NCBI GenBank assembly: GCA_964429915.1
Contig: CAYSDZ010000003.1
Coordinates: 103,920-167,919, forward strand
Direction of reading: 5' to 3'
Length of the DNA: 64,000 bases
Origin: Alteromonas_F sp964429915
Lineage (GTDB): Bacteria; Pseudomonadota; Gammaproteobacteria; Enterobacterales; Alteromonadaceae
Shown here: one piece after another, positions 36,802 to 45,661 of the stretch
Layout of the letters: each line of letters starts with the position of its first letter
Position numbering within the stretch: the stretch's first letter is position 1
Translations under genes and position numbers: made by a program
The notes under the pieces: model-generated
What the model was told of the DNA's origin: nothing
Seen by the model: only the letters and a program-made list of their open reading frames with translations
Databases searched by the model: none

Positions 36802-37104
36802 CTATGCATCTGTTTTGGTTTCTGACTGCTTATTGCCTGTAGAAGACAAATCTGCGTTCATACCAGCGTTAGTCTGATTTACCATAGAAGCCAACCTTTG
36901 TTGTTGTTCTTCAAGTTGCTGTTTAAGTTCATCCATTTGCAACTCGCGGCTCACTTCGCGTTTAAATGATTGAGTCGTACGCGTAATGGTTTGATAAACA
37001 CGAGATAAGCCTCTTGCGGCCGCAGGGAGCTTATCAGGCCCAAGAACAATAAGACTCACTACCAAAATAATGCAGAGTTCAATAAAACCAATATCAAAAG
37101 GCAT
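36802..37104 (-). CDS. tatB: Sec-independent protein translocase TatB
   Basis: One membrane segment at the N-terminus (FIELCIILVVSLIVLGPDKLP), then an amphipathic helix (AARGLSRVYQTITRTTQSFKR) and a Gln-rich coiled tail. The Glu at position 10 and the GPDKLP hinge are TatB features. At 100 aa it is shorter than E. coli TatB (171 aa), through a shorter variable tail. It lies 17 bp after tatA. Confidence 0.93.
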   Translation of the reverse strand: MPFDIGFIELCIILVVSLIVLGPDKLPAAARGLSRVYQTITRTTQSFKREVSRELQMDELKQQLEEQQQRLASMVNQTNAGMNADLSSTGNKQSETKTDA

Positions 37105-37121
37105 ACCGATATTACTCTGAA

Positions 37122-37352
37122 CTACTTAAGCTGAGCGCTTTGCTCAGTCATGACCGAAGCGTGTTCGCTAGTAGTTGAATTTACCAAAGGCTCGTTGGAC
37201 GGAATATCTGATAAATCATCAGTCCCCATACCTTTTTTAAATCCTTTCACTGCCTCACCCAAATCGCCACCTATATTGCGTAACTTTTTAGTGCCGAACA
37301 ACAACACTACAATCAGTAATACGATTAAAATTTGCCAAACACTGATTCCCAT
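37122..37352 (-). CDS. tatA: Sec-independent protein translocase TatA
   Basis: Pore-forming Tat subunit of 76 aa: one membrane helix (ISVWQILIVLLIVVLLFGTKKLR) followed by the amphipathic GGDLGEAVKGFKKGM, as in TatA/E. The reading frame extends 13 codons upstream, but GGTGAG lies just before the ATG at 37352, so translation begins there. First gene of the tatABC operon, about 180 bp downstream of phoX on the same strand. Confidence 0.94.
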   Translation of the reverse strand: MGISVWQILIVLLIVVLLFGTKKLRNIGGDLGEAVKGFKKGMGTDDLSDIPSNEPLVNSTTSEHASVMTEQSAQLK

Positions 37353-37447
37353 ATTCTCACCTATACTTTTTTGGCCTATGTGCACACACAAGCGCTTTTT
37401 ATTTGTAACTTAATTCAATTCCATCGACACAATTACAGCGAAATACA

Positions 37448-37473
37448 AGGGCTTCAACATCCTGTAAAGCCCT
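37448..37473 (-). terminator. Possible weak terminator between phoX and tatABC
   Basis: A 7-bp stem (agggctt/aagccct) with a 12-nt loop lies 60 bp past the phoX stop. On the minus strand it is followed by TTGTATTT rather than a clean T-run, so partial readthrough into tatABC is plausible. Confidence 0.35.
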
Positions 37474-37533
37474 ATATTCGGTTAGTTCGTTTACTTAGAA
37501 CGTGCCTTTATGAGCCGCTCTAGTCACTTCCAA

Positions 37534-39483
37534 CTAGGAACCGATAATACCGCCGTCTTTCTTGCGAATGACCAGTGTTGAGTCACGAGGAATAGTTACA
37601 CCATCGAACAAGGCAGGGAAATTCGTACTTTGAGGATTTCCGTTACCTGGATGCTGTAAATTTACAAACGCAGTACGCCCATCAGGTGTCATTGTAAAAC
37701 CCGTTACCTCATCGCTATTTACACCTACGAGAAGACGCTTAGCTACTGGAGGGGTTACGGTAGTATCAATCACCGTCAGTTGATCTTGAAGACCATCGGG
37801 CTGACCGCCATCAGTACCAATAAATAAACGTCCGTCTGCATCTGCCCAAGCTAGGTCAGGGTCAGTGAAAACGCTTTCAGTACCGCGTGTATCAGAAGCG
37901 AGAAGCAAAATTTCCCATGTAAACGAAGTACCAAGGTGATCATTTGCATCGACTGTTCTTATAATATGACCATCGCTATTTGGTGCTTGCGGATTAGCGG
38001 CGTCAGCGACTTCACGCTGAGAGTTATTGGTTAAGGTCCAATATACTTCGCCGTCTTTACCGATTGTTGTCCACTCGGGCCGGTCCATTGGTGTTGCACC
38101 AAGAATGTCAGACGCGACACGTGCGAAAATGAGCACTTCATCTTGAGAAGCAAAGCGATCGGCCAACAAAGGGTTTTCAATGGTCAGTTCAAGCCACTCA
38201 CCTGTGCCATCGTCGTCGAAACGAGCCACATAAAGCTTACCGTCATCAAGAGGGCTTTGGCCGTTTTCGATTGAAATTTCCCAAGGATTGTTAGACACGT
38301 ATTTGTAGCAGTAATCAAAACGCTGATCATCACCCATATAAGCTGCTATTCTGCCACTTCGGCTTTCAGCTATAGCGACCGCTTCGTGTTTAAAACGGCC
38401 CATTGCAGTGCGTTTTACTGGCTTCTGAGTTCCATCGAATGGATCGATTTCTACAATCCAGCCAAAGCGATGGTGCTCGTTCGCATAATCTTCTGCACTT
38501 AAGTCAAAGCGCTTGTCGAACTTATACCAACCATAGCCTGCACCATCAAAATCGAAACCATAACGCTGTTGTTCTGCTGTCGCTACCGCATTAAACCCTT
38601 CGTCACCTAGTGAAGAGCCGAAGTAAAGATTGAAGTTTTCTTCACAGGTTAAGTACGTTCCCCATGGAGTAGGACCCGAGCCGCAGTTGTTAACTGTTCC
38701 TAAAGGAATGTTACCTGCTGTATTTGCTAATAATTCAGACTTAGCCGCAGGACCAGAGAATGCGACAGGAGTATTGACATGAATGCGTCTTGCATTGTCG
38801 CTTTCTGCCACTTCCCATCTACCAAACGACTCTTTGATTTTAACAACTGATACGCCATGAGCATGCTGAGAAAGTCGCACATCTTCAAGGCTTTCTGGGG
38901 CATTTTTACCTAATACATGGCTGTTGCGACCAAATTCGTGGTTTATTGCCAACATACCTTCATCGCTACGTGCTCGGTAGCCTGCGCCATAAGTTGCGCG
39001 TGCAGAGGTATCCATAGGGAAGAACCACATACCGTCGTGACCAATTCCAATTTGTAGTGCTTGCTCTTCTGAAGAGGGGCGCGTGCTTGGGTCACCAGCG
39101 TACTCTTTAGTAATACCTGGTTCGATGGGTGTTCCCCATGGAATAAGAACGTCGTAAGTATAGTCTTCTGAAATAGTGGGAAGAGTTGTATTAGTAACAT
39201 CAGCAATGGCAACAGGTGTAAAACCAACTAACTCCTGACTTCTACCAAGATTTCCTGAACCACCACCCCAGCCAGACCAACCTGCCCACCCACCTGCGCT
39301 TACCGCAGGGGTAAAAAAACTTGCTGTCGCTGCTACTGCGCTTCCCGCCATAACTTTACGACGAGAAATGTTTTCTTTTAACACTGATGCAAATGAACGA
39401 TTGCCCGATTTATTCGAGGGGATATTTTCTTTATCGTCGTGCAACTGAGCGTTATCTGTAATAACCGTATCGACTTTCGACAT
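37534..39483 (-). CDS. phoX: PhoX-family phosphatase with twin-arginine signal
   Basis: Calcium-dependent alkaline phosphatase family, 649 aa, exported by the Tat system. The signal has SRRKVM at 40-45 in a long n-region, then a weakly hydrophobic stretch ending VSAGG near 65. The DUF839/PhoX body shows PWGTPIEPG, the GMWFFPMD segment, LAINHEFG, TPWGTYLTCEENF and GRFKHEAVAI (conserved metal/substrate region). AGGAG is 7 nt before the ATG. It would release phosphate from organic phosphoesters in the periplasm. Adjacency to tatABC is notable, because its export needs TatABC. A Pho-box-like element precedes it. Confidence 0.92.
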   Translation of the reverse strand: MSKVDTVITDNAQLHDDKENIPSNKSGNRSFASVLKENISRRKVMAGSAVAATASFFTPAVSAGGWAGWSGWGGGSGNLGRSQELVGFTPVAIADVTNTTLPTISEDYTYDVLIPWGTPIEPGITKEYAGDPSTRPSSEEQALQIGIGHDGMWFFPMDTSARATYGAGYRARSDEGMLAINHEFGRNSHVLGKNAPESLEDVRLSQHAHGVSVVKIKESFGRWEVAESDNARRIHVNTPVAFSGPAAKSELLANTAGNIPLGTVNNCGSGPTPWGTYLTCEENFNLYFGSSLGDEGFNAVATAEQQRYGFDFDGAGYGWYKFDKRFDLSAEDYANEHHRFGWIVEIDPFDGTQKPVKRTAMGRFKHEAVAIAESRSGRIAAYMGDDQRFDYCYKYVSNNPWEISIENGQSPLDDGKLYVARFDDDGTGEWLELTIENPLLADRFASQDEVLIFARVASDILGATPMDRPEWTTIGKDGEVYWTLTNNSQREVADAANPQAPNSDGHIIRTVDANDHLGTSFTWEILLLASDTRGTESVFTDPDLAWADADGRLFIGTDGGQPDGLQDQLTVIDTTVTPPVAKRLLVGVNSDEVTGFTMTPDGRTAFVNLQHPGNGNPQSTNFPALFDGVTIPRDSTLVIRKKDGGIIGS

Positions 39484-39571
39484 TCTCTGCTCCTAAACAG
39501 CAATATGATGACAATGATTTTTTTATTGATTATCTAAAGCTCAACACCTTGAAAGGCGTAGCTAAAATGCA

Positions 39572-39610
39572 GCTATAGGATGGAGGTGAAAATTGACAAG
39601 TTCGTGACGA
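39572..39610 (-). promoter_or_regulatory. Candidate PhoB-dependent promoter of phoX
   Basis: On the minus strand, tcgtcacgaacttgtcaa (39610-39593) contains two GTCA-centred 7-mers 11 bp apart, the periodicity of a Pho box, with 9 of 14 positions matching CTGTCAT. The second half overlaps a -35-like TTGTCA, which is 16 bp from TATAGC (39577-39572). The resulting leader would be about 80 nt. Visual match only. Confidence 0.4.
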
Positions 39611-39681
39611 CTACATGAAGCTTATGTAACGGAAATATGTAGGAAAAGTTTCACTTTTTGGTAAGTTTTATGAAAGAAGAA

Positions 39682-39716
39682 AACGCTTAGGCTTCTTTTC
39701 TTATAGCCTAAGCGTT
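39682..39716 (-). terminator. Rho-independent terminator of putA
   Basis: A perfect 11-bp stem (aacgcttaggc and complement) with a 13-nt loop lies 22 bp past the putA stop. It is followed on the minus strand by TTTTCTTC. It separates putA from the phoX promoter region. Confidence 0.85.
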
Positions 39717-39737
39717 AGTATTTTTATAAATCCTTGT

Positions 39738-42700
39738 TTACTCGTCATCCTCTTCCAAGGTCATCAACGAGGTATTTCCGCCAGAAGCTGTGGTATCGAT
39801 GCTAATGGTTTTTTCGGTCACCAAACGCATGATCAAGTTATCGTTATACTCTGCGGTGATCACGGGCAGTATAGCGCCTTGACGTTCAGCCAGCATCGCC
39901 GTGATCCTTGCGGTTCGAGATGTATTACTGTCTACCACTACACCTGCCAATTTTTCGTGCATGAGTAAGCTATCAAAATGGGTTAAGCGCGCGACTTGAA
40001 ATACCCCTTTGTCGCCGCCAATACTGACAAACTTGTCACGAAATGCTAAGGCCTCTTCATAAAACATATCCGACACTACCGTAACCACGCAATTTCCTGT
40101 TGCTAGTGCAGTAACAATAGAAAGCGTCCAGTATTCAAAGGTGACATCTTTATCGGCGAAACAAACCAATGTTCCTCTCGGCTCTAAATGTAAGGTATTA
40201 GATTCACCTGTTGGCCCCGGCAAACGCATTGGTTTGCGAAGCAATTTATCAATGGCAGTAAGCTGCGCGCGAGACATGGCCAAAGTACGATTTAAATCTT
40301 CAGCAAGCTCTTCAACAATATCCACCCCCGCTATTTTTGCCAATAGCTGACGCACAGCTGAAATGCGGTCGTTCAGCGACATATGACGCCAGTCTTCTTC
40401 GGCAGAAAATGCCTTTTGCATGAGTTTATCAGCTTGCTGAGTTACCTCGTCGTTACCCGTTAGCGCTTCATCAATCACATCTTGTTGTTCGATATGCGTT
40501 GGCTTGGGTGTCGCTTTTTCCATTCGCAAACGGCTCAGATAGTTCGGTCCACCCGCTTTCGGGCCTGTGCCTGACAAGCCCCTACCACCAAAAGGCTGCA
40601 CCCCGACAATGGCGCCAATCATATTGCGGTTAATATACACATTCCCTGCTCGACTCTTTTTCGCTAGCCGTTGGGCGCGCTCTTCGATACGCGAGTGAAC
40701 GCCCATTGTCAGTCCATAACCGGTTTGATTAATAGCATCGACGACGTTATCAATATCTTTGGCTTTGAACCGCACAACATGCACTATAGGGCCAAATACT
40801 TCTTTTTTCAGAACATCAATGTTGTCGATTTCATACAAGGTGGGAGGGAAGAAATTCCCTTTTTCTGTCTCTTTAGGCAACGAGCATTGATACAGCAACT
40901 TTGCTTTGTTGCTCATCGCACTTTCATGTGCAAGTAAATTTTGTAATGCCTTCTCATCAATGACTGGGCCGATATCGGTCGACAAATAGGCCGGATCGCC
41001 TATTGTCAGCTCTTTCATAGCACCTATCAGCATATCAATCACATCGTCAGCAATGTCTTGCTGAAGATATAACACGCGCAATGCTGAACAGCGTTGTCCT
41101 GCACTTTGAAAGCCAGAATGTACAATGTCGTCGACCACCTGTTCAGGCAGAGCCGTCGAATCTACAATCATGCAGTTTTGCCCACCCGTTTCAGCAATCA
41201 ACGGCACCTGTTCTGTGCCGCGTTTAGCCAAGGTCTGAGAAATTAAGGTGCCTGTTTGGGTGGAACCCGTAAACATCACAGCCTGAATGCGTTCATCGGG
41301 TAACAACAATTCTCCAATGCCTTTCCCTGGTGCAATAATCAGTTGTAACGCGTCGTCTGGCAAACCATTTGAGCGCATGATTTCCACTGCACGTTTAGCA
41401 ATTAAGCTGGTTTGCTCTGCAGGCTTAGCCAATACAGTGTTACCCGTAACCAAGGCAGCCACCACTTGACCGAGAAAAATGGCAAGAGGGAAATTCCATG
41501 GGCTGATTGCCAGCACAACCCCACGGGGTCGTAGACGATCGTCATCGGCCAACTCTTCAGCTCGCGCAGCATAGTAGCGACAAAAGTCGACGGCTTCACG
41601 CACTTCGTCGATGCCGTCTTGAGTCACTTTTCCAGCCTCGCGAATACACAAAGCAATTAATTCTGGCATGTGCCGTTCTAACGCAACCGCTACCTGTTTA
41701 AGTAAATCGGCGCGTTTTTTTGTCGGTGTCGCTGACCAACTCTCGAAGCCTTGATAAACCGTATCCAAAGCAGTTTTCATGGCTTGCTCGTCAGCATAAA
41801 GATGATAACCGACGATATCCTGAACATCTGCGGGGTTTAAAACTGGGGTTGCCTGTGTAGGAAGTGCAGATTTATCGACGGAATACACCATGTTCCAACG
41901 CTCCAATTCCTGCTTAAGCGTATACATTTGGTTAATACTGGTGATATCCATGCCTTTCGAATTGGGCCGTTCAGGTGCATATAATTCTACAGGCAACGAA
42001 ATTTGCGCGTTATGATGCAAACGCTGACGTTGGGTTTTCTCGACAGGGTCTTCAAGTAAAGACTCTACCGGCTTTTCATCATCAATAATGGCATTAACAA
42101 ATGAGGAATTTGCGCCATTTTCAAGTAGCCGTCTAACCAAATAAGCCAGTAAATCTTCATGCACGCCAACCGGCGCATACACTCGACATTGGATATTTTC
42201 TTCACTGACAACTTGGTCGTATAACGTGTCGCCCATACCGTGTAAGCATTGAAATTCAAAGCCTTTTTTATCATCACCTGCTAGCTCGATGATCACCGAC
42301 GCGGTGTAGGCATTATGAGTAGCAAACTGCGGATAAATAGTATCACGATATTCGAGTAACCTGTTGGCACAGGCGTGATATGACACATCCGTTGACGATT
42401 TTTTGGTAAATACGGGAAAACCGTCAAGGCCTGCTTGCTGAGTGAGCTTTATCTCACTGTCCCAATAAGCGCCTTTCACTAAACGGACCATCAATTTTCG
42501 GCCCACTTCTTTTGACAGTACATGTAGCCATTCGATCACGAACAACGCGCGCTTTTGATACGCTTGTACCGCAAGACCGAACCCTTCCCAACCATCTAAA
42601 CGATTGTCTCTATATACTTTTTCGATGATATCTAAAGAAATATCCAAGCGGTCTGCTTCTTCCGCATCCACTGTCAGCCCAATATCATACTGTTTTGCTT

Positions 42701-43538
42701 TTTCGCACAAAGCCAATAAGCGTTTGGGCAATGCTTCCATAACGCGATGTCTATGGGTAAGTTCATAGCGTGGGAATATTGCCGATAATTTTACAGAAAT
42801 TCCGGGTGACAAACGCGGGCCACGCCCTTTGGCCGCTTTACCAATTACATCAATGGCATTCATGTAAGACGAGTAATACCGTTCTGCATCTTCCATTGTT
42901 CGGGCACCTTCGCCTAACATATCGTAAGAATACACGTAGCCTTTTTGCTCTTTTTCCTCGGCTCGCTTCACGGCATCCTTAATATTTTCGCCCATAACAA
43001 ACTGGCGACCCATTACTTTCATGGCAATGTTCATAGCTTTGCGGATGACCGGTTCGCCCAATCGCCCTAGCGTTTTTTTGAGCAAATTAAATTGGTCTTT
43101 TTTCCGTTTATCGGAATAACTCACTAAATTACCCGTAAACAACAAGCCCCATGCAGAAGCATTAACAAACAGTGAATCGCTATTACCCAAGTGTGGCGTC
43201 CATTGACCTTGAGACAATTTGTCACGAATAAGCTCATCCTGCGTGTGAGAGTCCGGCACGCGAAGCAAGGCCTCTGCCAAACACATCAATACCACCCCTT
43301 CTGCGGTAGACAAGGAGTACTCGTTAAGTAAAGCATCGACTCCACCGTGACCCTCTTGTTCGCGACGAATTCGTAACACCATGGTCCGTGCTCTCTCCCA
43401 AGCTCGCGTTCTGGCTCTGGGATTCACTTCAGCTTCTGGCAGAATATGATTAACGGCTATATCTTCGTTAATTCTATAAAAATCGCGAATTTTTTGTCTT
43501 AAGGGGCTAGTGTGGAAAAGATTATCGTCTAGGAGCAT
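39738..43538 (-). CDS. putA: Bifunctional proline dehydrogenase / P5C dehydrogenase without DNA-binding domain
   Basis: Oxidises proline to glutamate in two steps with substrate channelling; membrane-associated FAD enzyme. The proline dehydrogenase barrel (about 180-480) has SVKLSAIFPRYE, VDAEEADRLDIS and LMVRLVKGAYWDSE. The aldehyde dehydrogenase domain (about 580-1010) has AISPWNFPLAIF, Glu783 in AETGG and nucleophile Cys817 in AGQRCSA. A C-terminal ALDH-superfamily-like domain (about 1070-1240) follows. The N-terminus lacks the ribbon-helix-helix domain of E. coli PutA, so at 1266 aa it fits a 'type B' PutA and cannot repress its own gene. GGAAGG precedes the ATG closely. Confidence 0.95.
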   Translation of the reverse strand: MLLDDNLFHTSPLRQKIRDFYRINEDIAVNHILPEAEVNPRARTRAWERARTMVLRIRREQEGHGGVDALLNEYSLSTAEGVVLMCLAEALLRVPDSHTQDELIRDKLSQGQWTPHLGNSDSLFVNASAWGLLFTGNLVSYSDKRKKDQFNLLKKTLGRLGEPVIRKAMNIAMKVMGRQFVMGENIKDAVKRAEEKEQKGYVYSYDMLGEGARTMEDAERYYSSYMNAIDVIGKAAKGRGPRLSPGISVKLSAIFPRYELTHRHRVMEALPKRLLALCEKAKQYDIGLTVDAEEADRLDISLDIIEKVYRDNRLDGWEGFGLAVQAYQKRALFVIEWLHVLSKEVGRKLMVRLVKGAYWDSEIKLTQQAGLDGFPVFTKKSSTDVSYHACANRLLEYRDTIYPQFATHNAYTASVIIELAGDDKKGFEFQCLHGMGDTLYDQVVSEENIQCRVYAPVGVHEDLLAYLVRRLLENGANSSFVNAIIDDEKPVESLLEDPVEKTQRQRLHHNAQISLPVELYAPERPNSKGMDITSINQMYTLKQELERWNMVYSVDKSALPTQATPVLNPADVQDIVGYHLYADEQAMKTALDTVYQGFESWSATPTKKRADLLKQVAVALERHMPELIALCIREAGKVTQDGIDEVREAVDFCRYYAARAEELADDDRLRPRGVVLAISPWNFPLAIFLGQVVAALVTGNTVLAKPAEQTSLIAKRAVEIMRSNGLPDDALQLIIAPGKGIGELLLPDERIQAVMFTGSTQTGTLISQTLAKRGTEQVPLIAETGGQNCMIVDSTALPEQVVDDIVHSGFQSAGQRCSALRVLYLQQDIADDVIDMLIGAMKELTIGDPAYLSTDIGPVIDEKALQNLLAHESAMSNKAKLLYQCSLPKETEKGNFFPPTLYEIDNIDVLKKEVFGPIVHVVRFKAKDIDNVVDAINQTGYGLTMGVHSRIEERAQRLAKKSRAGNVYINRNMIGAIVGVQPFGGRGLSGTGPKAGGPNYLSRLRMEKATPKPTHIEQQDVIDEALTGNDEVTQQADKLMQKAFSAEEDWRHMSLNDRISAVRQLLAKIAGVDIVEELAEDLNRTLAMSRAQLTAIDKLLRKPMRLPGPTGESNTLHLEPRGTLVCFADKDVTFEYWTLSIVTALATGNCVVTVVSDMFYEEALAFRDKFVSIGGDKGVFQVARLTHFDSLLMHEKLAGVVVDSNTSRTARITAMLAERQGAILPVITAEYNDNLIMRLVTEKTISIDTTASGGNTSLMTLEEDDE

Positions 43539-43688
43539 ATACCTTCCGTTTCTGTCGTAATGAGGATGATGAAGCCGTATGGCCTCTCGCTGTTTAGTCG
43601 TGCTGCGGCAAATAAAATTTATAGTTTTTAGGTAAGCTAGTGTATCAGCTATATCGTGCGATGAAAGGCAAGTGATGTAATCAAATGT

Positions 43689-44885
43689 TTACGAAGGGAA
43701 GCACACCTTGCCCATCGAAATCTCAGGTTTACCCGCAATACATTCATTGGCAAGAACCGCGAAAAGTGCGGCTTCTTTATCATTCGGGTTGATGCCTAGA
43801 TGGTGGAAGGGCCTAACTGGAATAGGCGAAAAACGACGGCTAAGGGCTTGCATGATAGCAGCATTGTGTACGCCTCCACCACTACATACAAGCTCGTCGA
43901 TTGCCTTACCTAAACCCAATTTTTCGACTGCTTGGAACAAACTCTCAACCGTTAATGCAGTTAATGTAGCGAGACAATCCTCGTGTGAAAGTGACTCGCT
44001 CAATTGCTTTTTAGCTTGCTCAAAAAAAGACAAATTGAAGGTTTCTGGCCCGGTTGTTTTAGGAAGAGACTGAGCGAAAAACGCGTGAGACATAAGCTGG
44101 GTTAACAGTGCTCTATTGACATGCCCAGATAAAGCTCGCTCGCCATTTTTATCACATGATTGATTCAAATAACGCTCACAATAGGCATCTAGTAGGGTGT
44201 TAGCCGGCCCAACATCTGTAGCTAATGCCTTGTCACTCTGCCCCTTCGGCAACCAAGTAAAATTAGCAATGCCACCTAAATTAACCAACAGACGCGACAC
44301 CGTATTGCTTGAAAATAACAGTTTATCGGCATACAAAACAAGCGGAGCGCCCTCTCCGCCCTGAGCAACATGTCTTTGTCTGAAATCGCTAAGCGTAATA
44401 ATATTGCAAGCCGCAGCCACATGATCGCCATCGCCAATTTGCAACGTTGAATGAGGCCTGTGTGGTTGTTGATGGAAATGCTGCGGCGCATGAAAGAGGG
44501 TTTGACCGTGACTCGCCACAAGATCGACCTCGTTAGAGTCAACACCCCACTCATTAAGCGTGTCTTTTACCCAACGACCATGCAATGTGCCAAGTTCCGC
44601 ATTTAATAAACACAGCTCTTGAGTGTTAATCTGATTTTTGGCAAATAACGTGTTAATTTTTGATATCCAAACCCGATCATAAGCGACAGTTTTACTGTGG
44701 AGTACACTTAACTTCGTATCGCACCCTGTGCCTCTTATATGACACAAAGCAATATCTAAACCGTCAATAGACGTACCGCTCATTAAACCGACAATCAAAC
44801 GACTGGGTTTTTGAGCGATTGCCGATAATTGTGTAGCCCAGTTTGTCGCTTTTTTTGTCGCTTCTTGTGTCACTTTTTGTGCCAT
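43689..44885 (-). CDS. anmK: Anhydro-N-acetylmuramic acid kinase
   Basis: Phosphorylates and opens 1,6-anhydroMurNAc in peptidoglycan recycling; cytosolic. Seen: the phosphate-binding VGLMSGTSIDGLDIAL, DLVASHGQTLFHAP, RLLVNLGGIANFTWLP, ATDVGPANTLLDAYC and ELVCSGGGVHNAAIM. Length 398 aa includes about 30 extra N-terminal residues (KVTQEATKKATNWAT) before the fold begins. The start lies 19 bp from the N gap. On the merged sequence it would overlap the stop of the DUF938 gene by 16 bp. A second copy of its first codons lies on the far side of the gap (45040 leftwards). Confidence 0.93.
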   Translation of the reverse strand: MAQKVTQEATKKATNWATQLSAIAQKPSRLIVGLMSGTSIDGLDIALCHIRGTGCDTKLSVLHSKTVAYDRVWISKINTLFAKNQINTQELCLLNAELGTLHGRWVKDTLNEWGVDSNEVDLVASHGQTLFHAPQHFHQQPHRPHSTLQIGDGDHVAAACNIITLSDFRQRHVAQGGEGAPLVLYADKLLFSSNTVSRLLVNLGGIANFTWLPKGQSDKALATDVGPANTLLDAYCERYLNQSCDKNGERALSGHVNRALLTQLMSHAFFAQSLPKTTGPETFNLSFFEQAKKQLSESLSHEDCLATLTALTVESLFQAVEKLGLGKAIDELVCSGGGVHNAAIMQALSRRFSPIPVRPFHHLGINPNDKEAALFAVLANECIAGKPEISMGKVCFPS

Positions 44886-44904
44886 ATCAATAACAGATTG
44901 TTGG
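44850..44904 (+). repeat. 55-bp direct repeat, left copy (contig-end overlap)
   Basis: Starts with seven T and ends gattgttgg. Identical base for base to 45005-45059. It encodes, on the minus strand, the anmK start region. Probably an assembly duplicate rather than a biological repeat. Confidence 0.9.
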
Positions 44905-45004
44905 NNNNNNNNNNNNNNNNNNNNNNNNNNNNNNNNNNNNNNNNNNNNNNNNNNNNNNNNNNNNNNNNNNNNNNNNNNNNNNNNNNNNNNNNNNNNNNNN
45001 NNNN
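44905..45004. other. 100-N scaffold gap, probably spurious
   Basis: Exactly 100 undetermined bases, a placeholder length. The 55 bp before it (44850-44904) and the 55 bp after it (45005-45059) are identical, which suggests overlapping contig ends that were not merged. If so, no sequence is missing and the true chromosome is 155 bp shorter here. Confidence 0.85.
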
Positions 45005-45059
45005 TTTTTTTGTCGCTTCTTGTGTCACTTTTTGTGCCATATCAATAACAGATTGTTGG
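45005..45059 (+). repeat. 55-bp direct repeat, right copy (contig-end overlap)
   Basis: Identical to 44850-44904. It holds the last residues and stop of the DUF938 gene (45025-45027), the first codons of an anmK copy reading into the gap, and the T-run at the contig edge. Confidence 0.9.
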
Positions 45060-45612
45060 CTGGCATTGGCACTTGCTTCGTTAATAACAGATCGGGCGCC
45101 CAATCAAGCAGTTCAGTGATATCTCGGTACCCCCCATATCCTTCGCGAAGGAGTCTGTCATGAAATGCCGCGTTGCTGTCACTGCTAAAACGTCCTTGTT
45201 CAGTAAAAGGACCATACTGACAGAACACACCCTGTTGAGGAAGCCGCTCAGCGACATTTTGCATCAGTGCCTGAACAGCGTGCTTTTGCATAATATGCGC
45301 GGTGTTTGCGGTAAAAACAGCATCAAATTCGAGAGAGGGGAGAGGATCATCGGGCAAAGTCAAACACACAGGATGACTGATATTGCTAAGTTGACTGTCA
45401 TTGATCCACGCTTGAATGCCTTGGTGATAATGCGCTTGGTCGCAAGTATGCCAATGCAAATGAGGCAAGTATTCGGCGAAATGAACCGCATGCTGCCCTG
45501 TGCCAGAGCCCACTTCCAAAACATGCTTACAAGCAGAAAAATGACGTTGAAGCTGATTTAAAATCGCGTGCTTATTGTTTTCACAAAACTGGCTAAAAGG
45601 TTTTTCGCTCAT
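45025..45612 (-). CDS. DUF938 class I SAM-dependent methyltransferase-like protein
   Basis: Rossmann-fold methyltransferase of 195 aa. The SAM-binding motif I is VLEVGSGTGQHAVHFA, followed by the acidic strand HTCDQ, and FDAVFTANTAHIMQ at motif IV, which is typical of the DUF938 family. Substrate unknown. The last codons lie in the 55-bp repeat beside the scaffold gap; the stop TGA is inside the anmK start (ATGGCACAAAAAGTGA), so the two are probably translationally coupled. A chemoreceptor gene is 49 bp upstream on the same strand. Confidence 0.87.
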   Translation of the reverse strand: MSEKPFSQFCENNKHAILNQLQRHFSACKHVLEVGSGTGQHAVHFAEYLPHLHWHTCDQAHYHQGIQAWINDSQLSNISHPVCLTLPDDPLPSLEFDAVFTANTAHIMQKHAVQALMQNVAERLPQQGVFCQYGPFTEQGRFSSDSNAAFHDRLLREGYGGYRDITELLDWAPDLLLTKQVPMPANNLLLIWHKK

Positions 45613-45661
45613 GGTGCTTTACTAATGGTATATCTAGAGCCATTACATAAGCGAAAGCTTA

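Noticed and set aside
44829..45119. Frame reading through the N gap on the plus strand
   Set aside because: Made only of the duplicated 55-bp ends and undetermined bases; antisense to anmK and the methyltransferase.
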